Shown here: one piece after another, positions 23,726-36,497 of the stretch
Numbering within the stretch: position 1 is the stretch's first letter
How the letters are laid out: the number at the start of each line of letters is the position of its first letter
Made by a program: the position numbers and the translations under genes
Assembly: GCA_033398695.1 (NCBI GenBank)
Contig: CM065802.1
Location: forward strand, 138,928,096-138,992,095
Length of the DNA stretch: 64,000 nt
Reading direction: 5' to 3'
DNA from: Orobanche coerulescens
Taxonomy: Eukaryota; Streptophyta; Magnoliopsida; Lamiales; Orobanchaceae
Notes under the pieces: generated by a model
Seen by the model: the letters and a program-made list of their open reading frames with translations, nothing else
Database searches by the model: none
What the model was told of the DNA's origin: nothing

Positions 23726-25275
23726 CCTCATGATCCCTTCAGACCATTTACAACATAACAATGCAATTATGCATACACATATGCTAATCAATATGTTCAT
23801 CAACATGAAAAACATATGAATCAAAACATGAACGACACTATGATGACACAACTAGGACGACCTCATGTTCAGCAACATGAATGACAACCTGCATGATCAA
23901 CATCATCGACACTAAACCGAATCAATCCTGAATACTTGACCCGAGTCCTTCAGAAGCAATCTCGATGCCAAATCACCACCGAAGATTATCTGCAATGCTC
24001 GGCAACCCAAACGTACCATGGACTGCGGATACTCGTATCCTCGTCTTTACCATAATGTATCCTCGATATCCAAAATTCCAATAATCCAAAATGAATCATA
24101 AACCTTATGATTTAACTCCCAGAATCGGAAAGACAACACATAATACAAATCTCCAGAATTTGCAGTAATAATCATTGCTATATGCATTATAAACGAAATG
24201 AAACTGAAACCATTCATTAAACATTATAACTGAGCAACTAATAACTTGCCTTGATACCGATACGATGACGCTGAAGCCGCTACCAATCTCATTGTCTTCG
24301 TCTACGAGCTCCTCGGCCCTGACCAACGCAATTCACAAACGTACACGAACACGACAGCAACATACGGTTCTAATCACCGATCAATAATCTCAACCTATCG
24401 AAGTAATCAAATAACACATATCTGATAACAATTAAAAACTGACACGACCAACCAAATCATCTCAACGATTCAACGATATCTACAATACAAACTACAACTC
24501 GATGATCATAATCAATCAATACAACCGATCAATAAACCCCAACAGTTCCACAGTATCTCGATTAGACACAAATCCGAACAATACAACTCAAACAATTACG
24601 AACTCAAAACCACAACACGATTCATAATCCGATTAATTCAACATACGATCGTCTTGCTATGTTAAATTCATCAAAAGATCCTCAAGAACACTAAGGGATT
24701 CGAACTCATGTTCATAACCATTAAAACAACATAACTCGATATCCTTTAACATGAATATAATCTTCCAATTCGTAGTCCAAGTCATGAATCATCGTATTCT
24801 TCAATATACACTCTACATAACCTCAAGGATTGTAACAACAACTCCCTAATCATCATCATACGGATCAAATACGGATAATAATACCAAGAACATCAAGAAC
24901 TCTATGATTTCATAATCATAATCAACATATTCAAGGTATAAACCATCATATCACCATCTTCCTTCAACATATAATTCATATAACCTCAAGAATCGAAACA
25001 ACATCTTAATCCTCTTCATACGAATCATTTATCAATAACAACATCAAGAATCCGAAATGAAAAGGAGGATTATCCAACATACCTCTTAGAAGATGAAAAA
25101 AACTAGAAAACACTTCAAGAATCATCCATATCTCCATATCCAAGCCTCAAGTCCAAGTCCTCAAGCTCAATATCGAGTTAGGAAGGCCAGCATCTCTCTC
25201 TCTCTCAAAGTTTGGAGACGAAAAACGAAAAGGAAAGCTGAAGTGAAATGAAAGACGAACTTCATTATATTTAAT

Positions 25276-25690
25276 TGCATAACTCATTACATACGTTATC
25301 CTTCATCATTACGTACGTAATGCACTTTAGCGTACGCTACTCGTCCCACATAGCGTACGTAATCATCATCCCATAACTAACTCAACTGTTTTGTTAACAT
25401 GCTTACGTACGTAATGTTTCCTTCATAACGTACGCAACATGTACGTTGACTTGCTATAGTATCACACACACATTACGTACGTAATACGCCATGCATAACG
25501 TACGTGATGGCCGAGGTTGACTCACTGTCCACATCCTCCGCCGAAAGCTGCCGACACAGGGTCCCACCTGCCGACCATGACTCAGTCGTTTGATTCCCAT
25601 ATTACGTACGTAATGTCCCGGCCATAACATACGTAACTCTTGTGATTTAGCGTACGTAAGTCTTCAACATTAGCGTACGCTAAGTATTCT
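25276..25690 (-). repeat. cluster of ACGTACGT palindromes in U3
   Basis: About thirteen variants of TTACGTACGTAA, TAGCGTACGCTA and ATAACGTACGTAAC. On the minus strand the cluster lies before the presumed promoter near 25265 (AATATAATGAAG) and the C/T-rich leader. The partner LTR carries the same cluster at 31275-31680. Confidence 0.85.
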
Positions 25691-25988
25691 ATACTTAGCC
25701 AATTTCAACTGTTACCGCCTGTCTCGACATACCGAAAACACATATACACTTACTGAATACATATACTGAATCCAATAACATTCTTATACGATATACTCTA
25801 TATCGAAAGTACGATAACCTGATACACGATATCCTCAAATACAATTGTCGACCAAATATGACAATTATACCAATACTGACATCTCAGTCCTTCATTTATT
25901 TTATCCATACTGTACAGATTCCACTCTCTACAACATAACTCGGATAAAATAACATTAAACAATAGCAGTAGAAATTTCGGATATTACA

Positions 25989-28495
25989 TACTACACCACT
26001 TAAAATAAGTTTCGTCCTCGAAACTTGCAATCCGTCATAGAAAACAAACAAACCGTTCAGCCAAAATATTCCGAAACCATCACGACAACGATCAATCATC
26101 ATCATTCTGAATAACCAAAACCGTATACTTACAAACATGCAAACTCGACGATCTCCTGAGATACTAGCAAGTGACCTCTGTAAAATCTCAATAAACTTTA
26201 CAATCACAATTCCTTGAGTCTCAACAAAATTATATCATCGTCAGATGAAATAATCTATCCGTGACAAATCCTGTTTGCCTGATCGCATGATCGAGTTCCA
26301 ATTCTGATAAGACGAATAATATCCGATATATCTGTGAAACAACTGTCTGAAATAATGACACGAATCCCAAAATATCAACACAAAATCTGAACGCTTATAC
26401 GATCATTAAGAATGATCAACCAACTAACTAACCGAGAAGGTCATCGACCAATACGATTAATCCAATGGTCAAAACACAACTGAGAATATCATCAATATGA
26501 TAAACTCCAATATGACCAACCAGAGGTCAAAACACGATCAAGAATATAATCAACATGACAAACTCTATTATTACCAACGAAGGAGCAATAATAACCTGGA
26601 ATACCTTCACACGGTAAATTCCAACACGATAAACATAGAACCACAGAGACAGATATACGGAAGAGAAAAATTCTCGAAACGCTAAAAAAAATCACATACA
26701 GTGGATCTCAACGAAACACATCCGGTTGGTGAACATACCCCTCGGCATACGAACACCCAATCAAGCCGATTAAAATAACCAATCATACCTGAAGTGGAGA
26801 CGACCGCTCAACATCTAAAACAACCAACATGGGGTCACCATCCCCAAATCTACAAAAGAAATCATTCAAAATCATTATGGCAAAGTCACAATATTACCAT
26901 ACCAATGGAATCACATAGCACATATATCCTGGTTTCACAAAATCCAAAGTTCCAAAATTACATCCTGTGCATGAATTCTACATCACACATCATATTCTTC
27001 TTATCCGATCAATCAACCGATCATCCCTGGATAACCAACTACCATACTGAAGCTCGAATCTTTATTCATCGTTTCATACTGACGTCTTATCCAGTTCGTG
27101 AGTCACACTCAGAACTTCACCATGATATGCATTATGCACTAAATGCGTATGTATATCGATCATATTTTCAAGACCAGTTTGAAATCATATAGTCTTGTCA
27201 AGAAGACAAATTTTCAAGAGTTCCTTCAAAAATTTTAAAACTCAAAACATAAATTTTTGGTAAGACTGCAAAATCAATTTTCGAACCAACCGGCTCGCTC
27301 GTGTCAAGTTCTCGATAAAAATTCTTTTCAAATACACACGATCAAATAAAATGGGATTTATGCAAATGCTTGACCATATCCATACTCCTGTATATCAGTT
27401 CAGCTTGTCACCAATATCTAACGATATTCCATCGGGAAAACCACACGATAGAGTTCCAAAATCTCAATATATATAAATTCCGTTAAAACTCCTTTTTCCT
27501 CACATAACTGGCAACGTCGACCATTATCCCATCCTGGATCACCTCTAATATGCTATGACAAAACATTGAATAATCGACAAATCAAATACAACGAAAGACT
27601 ACCCGAGAAGTTTCATTTGAACAAGTAAACCAAAACCTCAAAAGGTAGGAACGAAATAAATAAACGATTGATAAAGAGCTTTACAAATCTTGGGAGTTTT
27701 ATGAAAACTAAAAAGCCTTTTTGAAACACTAGGGTCTCAGCCCATATCTCGTTCCGCATTACAAGAAGTTTAAAAAGTAGAAAACTCTTTACGGACCCCA
27801 AGTCCTGAGTTATAAAACTATTTCGAAATCAATTGGGTCTCGGCCCAAAAATCATTTTCCGTAAAACATTCATTTTGAAAAGTATCATTTTCAAATGCTC
27901 AAAACAGTTCATATATCTCAAAATGAATTTACATGCTACATGTTCTTCTCAACAGTCCATAGTCTTTCTCCCGAATACACAATTCCGTTCCAAAACTCAA
28001 CAGACATATTGATTTCCAAAACCATAACTTCTCAAGATCATGAATCATGTCTCACTCTGTCACCTCATACTGTAATGCATAATATTATGCTGAATCTAAA
28101 AGCATATCAACTTAGAACGGTAATAAATCTCGATACAATTCAAGAATCCAATTACTTACAGATCGTGAAGCCAACGATTCCCCGTGATACTGGCACATGT
28201 CCCGACTCTATAAAATACTCGACACGGATATTTTCAAAACACATGTTTTGCAAAATCAGTTCGACTCAAGAACACAATACATCTCATTCCAGAGAATCTC
28301 GTTAACACCATTTGGAAAGGTTCACCATAAACCCAGTACCACACTGGTAAATCACATAACGCACAAGCCCGAGTGAACAACAAAAACTTAAGGCTCTAGA
28401 ATTAGTCAATCGACAACTCGACTAATGCGATAAAACATGACCCAACTCGACCCAAATGCCTAGGTTTTCTCAACCTAAGCTCTGATACCATATTC
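25989..28495 (-). other. internal region of the non-autonomous element, no gene found
   Basis: 2.5 kb, AT-rich. Reading frames up to 136 codons exist on the plus strand (26794-27192, 27895-28305), but none shows a Gag, protease, integrase or reverse transcriptase motif. At the 3' end the minus strand reads FYDGLQVSRTKLILSG, a remnant of the text that precedes the polypurine tract in related gypsy elements. It may be a packaging or leader region retained from a parent element. Confidence 0.6.
28480..28491 (-). other. primer-binding site, initiator tRNA-Met
   Basis: The minus strand reads TGGTATCAGAGC, four bases inside the LTR end GTTACA (28496). It identifies 28496-31979 as the 5' LTR. Confidence 0.85.
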
Positions 28496-31400
28496 TGTAA
28501 CACCCCCATATTTAACCGAAAATATTACAGCGCTGTGGGCCCCGAGATAGAACCCACAAGGCTAAAAGAATTTTTTGCAGACATTAACAAATGCCCAAGA
28601 GGCCAACGACGGCACTAATTTTAAAAATGCACAAAGACTTATAAAATCTATTTATCAAAACCGTTATAAAAACTCATTTGAAATCGCAAGGCCAAACGGC
28701 CGACACTCAAAAGTTTAGAAAACGATTTCCAAAGTAACCTCAGTTACCAGATACCAAAAGAGCATTTCAAAATACCCATGTAGCGGAAAAAGACCAACCA
28801 TAAAGATACTCTAGCAGCGGAATACAAGAACCAATCAAGAAACTGAATGGAAATAAACATGTCTTAGCCAGTATCCTCCGGGAAGCTCATCTCTTCACGA
28901 CCGCTACAAGCTCGATACTCTAAAAACCAAAAAAGAAATCCCACGACGGGGTCAGCCATAATATCCAACAATGATAACCGTCACATCACATTAATAATTA
29001 CATACCAATGGGAATACAACATAAGAATACGACCAACATAATCTTACCGCCATAACTTTACTTACTCAAGTCATTCTCATCAGAATAACCATTATCACAT
29101 TTCACATCTCGTACTTGATTAACCAATAAACTCGAATCTAATATCTATATTGTACCTCAAAAAATACGCAAGATTCTCAAACTATCATCACCAACTCACG
29201 ATACGGAAATTTGCCAGTTCTGACCAATACTATCCATCGAATAACATCATCAAATCCCAAGACGATAACCGATTGTCCATCAAAGACAAATACTAAAGGA
29301 AATATGGAACATACCTCGTGATATGAAGTGACACGACAATCATATCAGTCTAATCCGAGATCAGATCAATGCAATATGGACACGGTCCTAGCACAAGACC
29401 TACAAATGCCTACTCATATGACCACGTCAATATGCTCACAACAATAACAATGATGTATACTCAATGGAAATCCGACGAGCCAACGCCCTCAGCATAGATC
29501 CCCTTGATAATCCAATCAGATCATCATAAGGTGGATAACCAACAGTACACATATGAACAACAACACATGATAAAATCAATGATGCGAATTCACAAGATTC
29601 CATCAACACAATACTGGTAATCCAACGATCCATCGCCCTCAGCATAGATCCCCATGATGATCCCGTCGAACCAACGCATGGTGGACATCCGATCTAGCGC
29701 CCTCAGCATAGATCCTCATGATCCCTTCGGACCATTTACAACATAACAATCCAATTATGCATACACATATGCTAATCAATATGTTCATCAACATGAACAA
29801 CATATGAATCAAAACATGAACGACACTATGATGACACAACTAGGACGATCTCATGTTCAGCAACATGAATGACAACCTGCATGATCAACATCATTGACAC
29901 TAAACCGAATCAAGCCTAAATACTTGACCCGAGTCCTTCGGAAGCAATCTCGATGCCAAATCACCACCGAAGATTATCCGCAATGCTCGGCAACCCAAAC
30001 GTACCATGGACTGCGGATACTCATATCCTCGTCTTTACCATAATGTATCCTCGACACCCAAAATTCCAATAATCCAAAATGAATCATAAACCTTATGATT
30101 TAACTCCCAGAATCGGAAAGACAACACATAATACAAATCTCCAGAATTTGCAGTAATAATCATTGCTATATGCATTATAAACGAAATGAAACTGAAACCA
30201 TTCATTAAACATTATAACTGAGCAAGTAATAACTTGCCTCGATACCGATACGATGACGCTGAAGCCGCTACCAATCTGATTGTCTTCGTCTACGAGCTCC
30301 TCGGCCCTGACCAACGCAATTCACGAACATACACGAACACGACAGCAACATACGGTTCTAATCACCGATCAATAATCTCAACCTATCGAAGTAATCAAAT
30401 AACACATATCCGATAACAATTAAAAACTGACACGACCAACCAAATCATCTCAACGATTCAACGATATCTACAATACAAACTACAACTCGATGATCATAAT
30501 CAATCAATACAACCGATCAATAAACCCCAACGGTTCCACAGTATCTCGATTAGACACAAATCCGGACAATACAACTCAAACAATTACGAACTCAAAACCA
30601 CAACACGATTCATAATCCGATTAATGCAACATACGATCATCTTGCTATGTTAAATTCATCAAAAGTTCCTCAAGAACACTAAGGGATTCGAACTTATGTT
30701 CATAACCATTAAAACAACATAACTCGATATCCTTTAACATGAATATAATCTTCCAATTCGTAGTCCAAGTCATGAATCATCGTATTCTTCAATATACACT
30801 CTACATAACCTCAATGATTGTAACAACAACTCCCTAATCATCATCATACGGATCAAATACGGATAATAATACCAAGAACATCAAGAACTCTATGATTTCA
30901 TAATCATAATCAACATATTCAAGGTATAAACCATCATATCACCATCTTCCTTCAACATATAATTCATATAACCTCAAGAATCGAAACAACATCTTAATCC
31001 TCTTCATACGAATCATTTATCAATAACAACATCAAGAATCCGAAATGAAAAGGAGGATTATCCAACATACCTCTTAGAAGATGAAAAACACTAGAAAACA
31101 CTTCAAGAATCATCTATAGCTCCATATCCAAGCCTCAAGTCCAAGTCCTCAAGCTCAAAATCGACTTAGGAAGGCCAACATCTCTCTCTCTCTCTCAAAG
31201 TTTGGAGACAAAAAACGAAAAGGAAAGCTGAAGTGAAATGAAAGACGAACTTCATTATATTAAACTGCATAACTCATTACGTACGTTATCCTTCATCATT
31301 AACGTACGTAATGCACTTTAGCGTACGCTACTCGTCCCACATAGCGTACGTAATCATCATCCCAGAACTAACTGAACTGTTTTGTTAACATGCTTACGTA

Positions 31401-31979
31401 CGTAATGTTTCCTTCATAACGTACGTAACATGTACGTTGACTTGCTACAGTACCACACACACATTATGTACGTAATGCGCCATGCATAATGTATGTAATG
31501 GCCGAGGTTGACTCACTGTCCACATCCTCCGCCGAAAGCTGCCGACACAGGGTCCCACCTGCCGACCATGACTCAGTCGTCTGATTCCAATATTACGTAC
31601 GTAATGTCCCGGCCATAACGTACGTAACTCTTGTGATTTAGCATATGTAAGTCTTCAACATTAGCGTACGCTAAGTATTATATACTTAGCCAATTTCAAC
31701 TGTTACCGCCTGTCTTAACATACCGAAAACACATATACACTTACTGAATACATATACTGAATCCAATAACATTCTTATACGATATAGTCTATATCGAAAG
31801 TACGATAACCTAATACACGATATCCTCAAATACAATTGTCGACCAAATACGATAATTATACCAATGCTGACATCTCAGTCCTTCATTTATTTTATCCATA
31901 CTGTACAGATTCCACTCTGTACAACATAACTCGGATAAAATAACATTGAACAATAGTAGTAGAACTTTCGGATATTACA
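28496..31979 (-). repeat. 5' LTR of the non-autonomous element
   Basis: 3484 bp, TGTAATATCC (minus strand, 31979) to GGTGTTACA (28496). The near-identity with 22436-25988 shows that insertion was recent compared with the decay of the surrounding Sirevirus. The U3 palindrome cluster is at 31275-31680. Confidence 0.9.
31275..31680 (-). repeat. cluster of ACGTACGT palindromes in U3 (5' LTR copy)
   Basis: Same array as in the 3' LTR. Some sites differ between the two, for example CATTATGTACGTAATGC here against CATTACGTACGTAATAC there; changes of this C-to-T/G-to-A kind fit loss by deamination of methylated CG. Confidence 0.8.
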
Positions 31980-31984
31980 AAAAT
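31980..31984. other. target-site duplication AAAAT, right
   Basis: Second copy of the AAAAT at 22431-22435. The Sirevirus reverse transcriptase frame resumes straight after it. Confidence 0.9.
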
Positions 31985-33200
31985 ATTCCTAGCGTTGGCC
32001 TCTCACAAGAATTTTCTTGTATATCAAATGGATGTTAAAAGCGTATTCCTGAATGGAGACCTCGCCGAAGAAGTCTATGTTCAACAACCTCTAGGGTTTG
32101 CTAACACTGAAGGTGGATACCTTGTGTACAGGCTAAGGAAAGCGCTGTACGGATGCAAAACCTTGTCACTATATCTGATCAATAATGGATTTCAGAAAGG
32201 TGCAGTCAACAAAACCCTTTTCAAAATCCAAGAAGGTGACGATCTCCTTCTGGTTCAAATATATTTATATAATATTATTTTTGGTTCAACTAATCTTTCT
32301 TTAGGTCAAAGGTTCTCTCATCTCATGTAAATTTGAAATGAGTATGATGGGAGAACTTAGTTATTTCTTAGGATTGCAGGTAAAACAACTTTCTACAGGT
32401 ATATTTATTAACCGAGAGAAACATAGCAAGGAGCTGCTCAATAAATTCGGGATGAACAACTCCAAATCATCATCCACCTCCATGAGCACTTCCACACAGA
32501 TAAGTGCTGATGAAGCTGGAAAGCCGGTTGATCAATCACTCTACAGGAAGCTTATAGGATCACTCCTGTACCTAACAGCCAGCAGGCCGGACATCCAATT
32601 TACTATAAGAGTGTGTGCTTACTACCAGGTAGCACCTAAAGAGTCAAACTTCACCACAGCCAGACGAATCCTTAAGTACATAAAAGGAACAATCGATGTA
32701 GGATTGTGGTATCCTAAGGAATGAGGACTCAATTTAGTAGGCTATAACGACTCGGATCTTGGAGGCTGTAAGTTGGATAAGAAGAGTACGAGTGGGACTC
32801 ATCACTTCCTTGAACCAAGACTTGTGTCATGGTTCAGTAAGAAACAATTGGCCAACTCACTTTCTACAGCTGAATCGGAATACTATGCTGCTGGAAGTTG
32901 TTGTATGCAGATTCTCTAAATGCAACAACAGTTACAAGATTATGGCATCAATACAAGAAAGACTCCAATTATGTGCGATAGCACGAGTGCCATTGCAATC
33001 TCGCACAACCATGTATTGCATTCATGAACTAAGCATATTGATATGAAACATCATTTCATTTGGAATCATGTTGAGAATAAAGATGTCCTGATCGAGAAGA
33101 TTGATACAGACGTCCAAATAGCTGAAATCTCTAAAAAATCTCTCACCACCACCAGATTCTGCATGCCTTGCCAAGAATTGGGAATGTTACAGCCTGACCC
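31985..33200 (+). pseudogene. Sirevirus reverse transcriptase (palm to end) and RNase H
   Basis: YQMDVKSVFLNGD carries the first catalytic aspartate. [21 protein letters not shown] and KTLFKIQEGDDLL follow. The core YVDD box is replaced by YLYN (at about 32267-32278), so the polymerase centre is lost; the minus-strand copy still has YVDD. Then come FEMSMMGELSYFLGL, KPVDQSLYRKLIGSLLYLT, RPDIQF and RRILKYIKGT. RNase H shows KKSTSGT, STAESEYYAA and, after frameshifts, CDSTSAIAI and KHIDMKHHF. Stops or shifts lie near 32155, 32330, 32724 and 32920. A short deletion follows ALYG (around 32157-32163). The block FEMSMMGEL...LGL is typical of the SIRE lineage. Confidence 0.9.
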
Positions 33201-33224
33201 CTGTAAGGTGTTACATTTTACTCA

Positions 33225-33460
33225 TCAATTGAGGGGGAATGCTGTAAGATCCATGAATACAATATCAACTTTAATTAACTGTACACTCAGAACTCCAAGT
33301 TATATCCTTATTGTAGGAAGAAGAAGGCATTATTACCTTCCTACAGATGACGTATGCATTAATTAAGGAGGAATGCAGTATGTCCCAAGAATACAGTATT
33401 AATCCAAAATTGCTGTAAGAATTGAATCCTGTATGTAGCTTTTAACGGGGAACGCTCTAT
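33225..33460 (+). repeat. three polypurine-tract-like repeats after Sirevirus pol
   Basis: Three spaced copies of a purine-rich block followed by a conserved tail: TTGAGGGGGAATGCTGTAAG (33229-33248), AAGGAGGAATGCAGTATG (33364) and TTTAACGGGGAACGCTCTA (33441). Tails like GATCCATGAATACA follow. The spacing, about 133 and 79 bp, is kept in the minus-strand copy (about 127 and 80). Multiplied polypurine tracts have, as I recall, been described for Sireviruses. Here, however, they are followed by some 3 kb with another gene, not directly by the LTR. Confidence 0.7.
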
Positions 33461-33826
33461 TTTCATAGATACAGCACATACATGGTCGGATATCAATTAA
33501 TATTTTAAGCGTGTCTAAATTCATACTCTTGAACCTTTCAAACATTTTTCAGTCCACGTACATTGTCTCAATTTAAAACGATTTATCTTTCAATACTAAA
33601 GAAATACCTGGACTTTAATGCCTTAAAAACCGTGATTTCAAAATTCAAACCGCCATATCGTGCAATAGTGGAATTCGAATTGTGTCAGAAGTGCGACCGA
33701 TCATTAATTTCAAATACTGACAGAATAGATGTACAAGTTATATGTAAATCCATCATGTACGTTCATTCAAAATAGTTTGCATCCCTTAAATCTTACTGTT
33801 CATTGTAACCTAGCTTCCCTTCACAT

Positions 33827-33834
33827 TATAAAAG
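33827..33834 (+). promoter_or_regulatory. TATA box of the Sirevirus accessory ORF
   Basis: TATAAAAG within CATTATAAAAGGGCTGG, 123 bp before the ATG at 33957. The opposite-strand copy has TATAAAAGG at the same place (135 bp before its ATG). Both leaders share words such as CTTTCTGCA(T)AATTA. Confidence 0.6.
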
Positions 33835-33956
33835 GGCTGGTATGTTTATCCACATACTCTTTCTGCATAATTATCGAGTCTACAGCATACAACATACATA
33901 CTTTCAAATCTTTCTAACTTACTTTTATCTTCACTTCTGCAAGAATCTCTTCTTCC

Positions 33957-36497
33957 ATGACTTCATCTTTTTCAGTGAAGAAGAAGGATATGATCATCGA
34001 TGGACGAATCAATGCTCGCTCAGTTTTGCACGAGCGTATCATTTCAGATGATGAAGACATTACCGGGATGAACTTTGTCATCTCCCGTGTGAAGCAAACC
34101 ATCCTCTACCATTTAGGTGTACTGCATCCGGAAAACTACGATGAGCAAATCATAGATGAATTTTATGATGATGCTAAGATCCAGTATGCATCAGACAAGA
34201 AAGGTTCTGACGTCACTACTACCGTCAGCACTGTATAAGAGAAGGAGATTTGCGTCAATCAAGAACTCCTAGAGCGTATGTACAGGCTGTCCTCCGATGG
34301 TTTGACATTGGAGGAAATGGAATTATTTGGGTCTGATGAGCTTGTGAAGACCTATTGGAATCTACTCACTAGGAACTCCCAACCTTCACAAGTTCATCTT
34401 TCCTGTCATAAGAAGAACTTTACTGTGCCTTATCTATATCTGTATGACTTTTTCTGCAGGTTTGTTTAAAACTAAACTGGTATGTTTGAAATGTGCACGA
34501 GTCTGCGATTCCAGATGATGATGGCCCTAACGACCAGACAGAAGGTGAACTGGTGCCAGATCATCTTAAAATGGCTTAAGAAGGTAGCATCAAAGCTAGA
34601 TTCTGACAGGAAATCTTTTGGCCTCATTCTGAATTACATCCTGACTAGTTGTGGCATACAACAGCCAATAAACCCCAAAAAGATCCTCGCCGAAAATTTT
34701 TTCTATGGATCCAATCTGTTTTCAGCAAGGCATCCCTTCTCGCAAGCAGTCCAAGCCCATTCTCCCTCCTGACATCAAGTGATCCCTGGGATGTCGCTGA
34801 TCTCCCGACTAAATCCAAATCTGTTGACAATAAGAAGAAGGCTGCCAGCAAGAAAAGAATGTTCCTGAAAACAACTCTCCTACAGTTGTCGAGAATAGAA
34901 AGAAGAAGCAGAAGACAAAGAAGTCTTCAAAGATGAAAGCTATACCTACAGCACCGTGGTGGCTACAACGGTCACTAAGGAAATTTCGCCTACTGCACCT
35001 GATGCAGTAATTATCCCATAGTGCGCAACCCCTATGGAAGAAACTTTAGATGCTCCCACATCAGAAACTGAGCCTATGACGGCTATGACGGATGACCATA
35101 CGTTTGTCAAACTTGAAGGAACAGGTGAATCGGCTGCCCCTTTGGAGCCGACAATCGCCACTCCAAACAGGGCTCCCACCCCTGTAAGGAGTCCCTCTCC
35201 CGGCAGGGCATCCCACCCTATTATGGATCCTGCTACTCAACAGGCTCCCTTACCTATCGATAATCCAAAACGTATGGAAGAACACTCTACTATTTGGATT
35301 CCCTCCCAACAGACATCATAAACAACACTTTCCTCCATGTCTAGATAGAAGAAGCATTTGAGTGCTTCACGATATGGAAATCATACAGGGTCCCCCATAC
35401 GACTCCCTGTAGAACTGGGAAGACTGGAAAGAGGAAGAGATGTTCGTTCTGGAAGTCACCAACACCCAGAATGTCGAAATCTTGATCAGATGGACCTTCT
35501 GCCATGAACTGATCACCTCATACTTTGTGGCAAAAGAAAAGACTAGACTGAAAGGGAAGTCGCAGTCCGCCGACATGCCACAGAGCCCAAGCCATCACTC
35601 TGACTCAGACGGAGATGATGATGACCTACAGACAGGTCTGCGGATGAGCTGTGAGGAGGCTCGCAAAAAATAGTTTGCTCAGTCCAGGGCTGCCGATGGC
35701 CAAGGGACCTCTGTCGAACAACCATCATCAGCCCCTAGACAGGAGCAATCAGTCCTCCGACTAGAGCCAATGAGACCCGCGTCATACAACAGGAGGATCA
35801 GTTCCTCCTAAGGAACAGGCAGTTGCTAAGAGCCAACAAGAGGACCCAGTCCTTCCTATACTCCAGGCTGCAGAAACCATTCAGAGACAAGAGGAATCAG
35901 TCCCCTCTGTCTCTCTATCAGCACAACAAGCGGAACAATCCGCGGTTCCCACCCCGCAACCGGTATCCACTCCTCTCCTATAGGATCCCAATCAGGATCA
36001 GAAGAGGATTTCCTTGCTAATGACGAGCCCCAAAGGCCTTGTCATAATGTTTAAATATCTTGAAGAGCCATCTGATGCCAAGCTCGCTCACCCCAACTCT
36101 CCATGCACAGAAGCCCGCATCGAAAAATTGCAAGCCATCAGTCGCCAAACTGTCTTCCTATATGATGCTGTCAAAGCCCTATATGACGTTGGTGAGGAGC
36201 TCAATTGGATGAGAGAAGCTACTCAGGACGAGCTTCCTAAGCGGAAAAGGGCCATACAGGATGTGGAAGAGGCTTTATGCGTCATACTGCATTATGGCAA
36301 GCCCTCAACCAATTGAACCAGCATCAGGAGTGAATCCTGAAATCGTAGTAGGAAATGCTACGAGTTGTGGAGGCCAAGACCGTAGCTGCCATCGAATTCG
36401 CAAGATGAAATGTAACATCCCATGATCAAAAGATCGATGAATGACGGCAGTAGTTGCGAGTCTGGTGGATTGCATCACAGATCTTAAGACCAAGCAG
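33957..36497 (+). pseudogene. Sirevirus accessory ORF, plant transposon-protein-like (Transposase_32-like), decayed
   Basis: From the ATG at 33957 a single frame runs to about 34730, with stops at 34236, after RFV near 34468 and shortly after. It reads KKDMIIDGRINARSVL, IIDEFYDDAKIQYA, the motif CVNQELLERMYRLSSDGLTL, HLSCHKKNFTVPYLYLYDF, VNWCQIILKWL and KSFGLILNYILTSCG. The minus-strand copy has the same order. The middle is basic (KSVDNKKKAASKKR), then proline-rich, then acidic (SDSDGDDDD, near 35600), with frameshifts between. The last readable part (36014-36316) is helical and charged. The EFY...W...FG..L spacing fits the plant 'putative plant transposon protein' family; in SIRE elements this place is sometimes called env-like. 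I see no convincing membrane segment or signal peptide. It is cut by the LTR at 36498. Confidence 0.7.

Larger units (their letters stand above)
22436..25988 (-). repeat. 3' LTR of the non-autonomous element
   Basis: 3553 bp; on the minus strand TGTAATATCCGA ... GGGGGTGTTACA. It aligns along its whole length with the LTR at 28496-31979, with scattered substitutions. The 69-bp length difference is due mostly to one extra repeat unit near 23570-23710. An ACGTACGT cluster lies at about 25276-25690. Confidence 0.9.
22436..31979 (-). mobile_element. complete non-autonomous LTR element without coding capacity
   Basis: 9544 bp, minus orientation: 5' LTR 31979-28496, primer-binding site 28491-28480, internal region 28495-25989, polypurine tract about 26010-25989, 3' LTR 25988-22436. 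The ends are TGTAA/TTACA and the AAAAT duplication is intact. The internal 2.5 kb has no recognisable Gag or Pol, which matches the description of large retrotransposon derivatives (LARD-like) moved by enzymes of a related gypsy element. The LTRs resemble the family C LTR at 13635, which sits next to a gypsy integrase tail, so a chromovirus-type partner is plausible. Confidence 0.85.
21892..36497 (+). mobile_element. SIRE/Maximus-type copia element (Sirevirus), plus strand, 3' part
   Basis: The pieces are a pol segment at 21892-22435, the rest of pol at 31980-33200, polypurine-like repeats at 33225-33460, and a promoter and accessory ORF at 33827-36497. The 9544-bp insertion at 22436-31979 splits the reverse transcriptase and duplicates AAAAT. 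The right end is cut by a family B LTR at 36498, so no 3' LTR is present; the left end meets the AT-rich block. A second copy of the same family lies at 56450-64000 on the other strand, and the two support each other's reading. Confidence 0.85.

Noticed and set aside
26794..28305. Frames of 132 and 136 codons in the 9.5-kb element
   Set aside because: No known domain, unusual composition for a protein, and they run against the element's strand. They were not called as genes.
33957..36497. Reading the Sirevirus accessory ORF as a retroviral-type envelope
   Set aside because: I saw no signal peptide, hydrophobic fusion or membrane segment in either copy; basic and acidic tracts fit a nuclear protein better.
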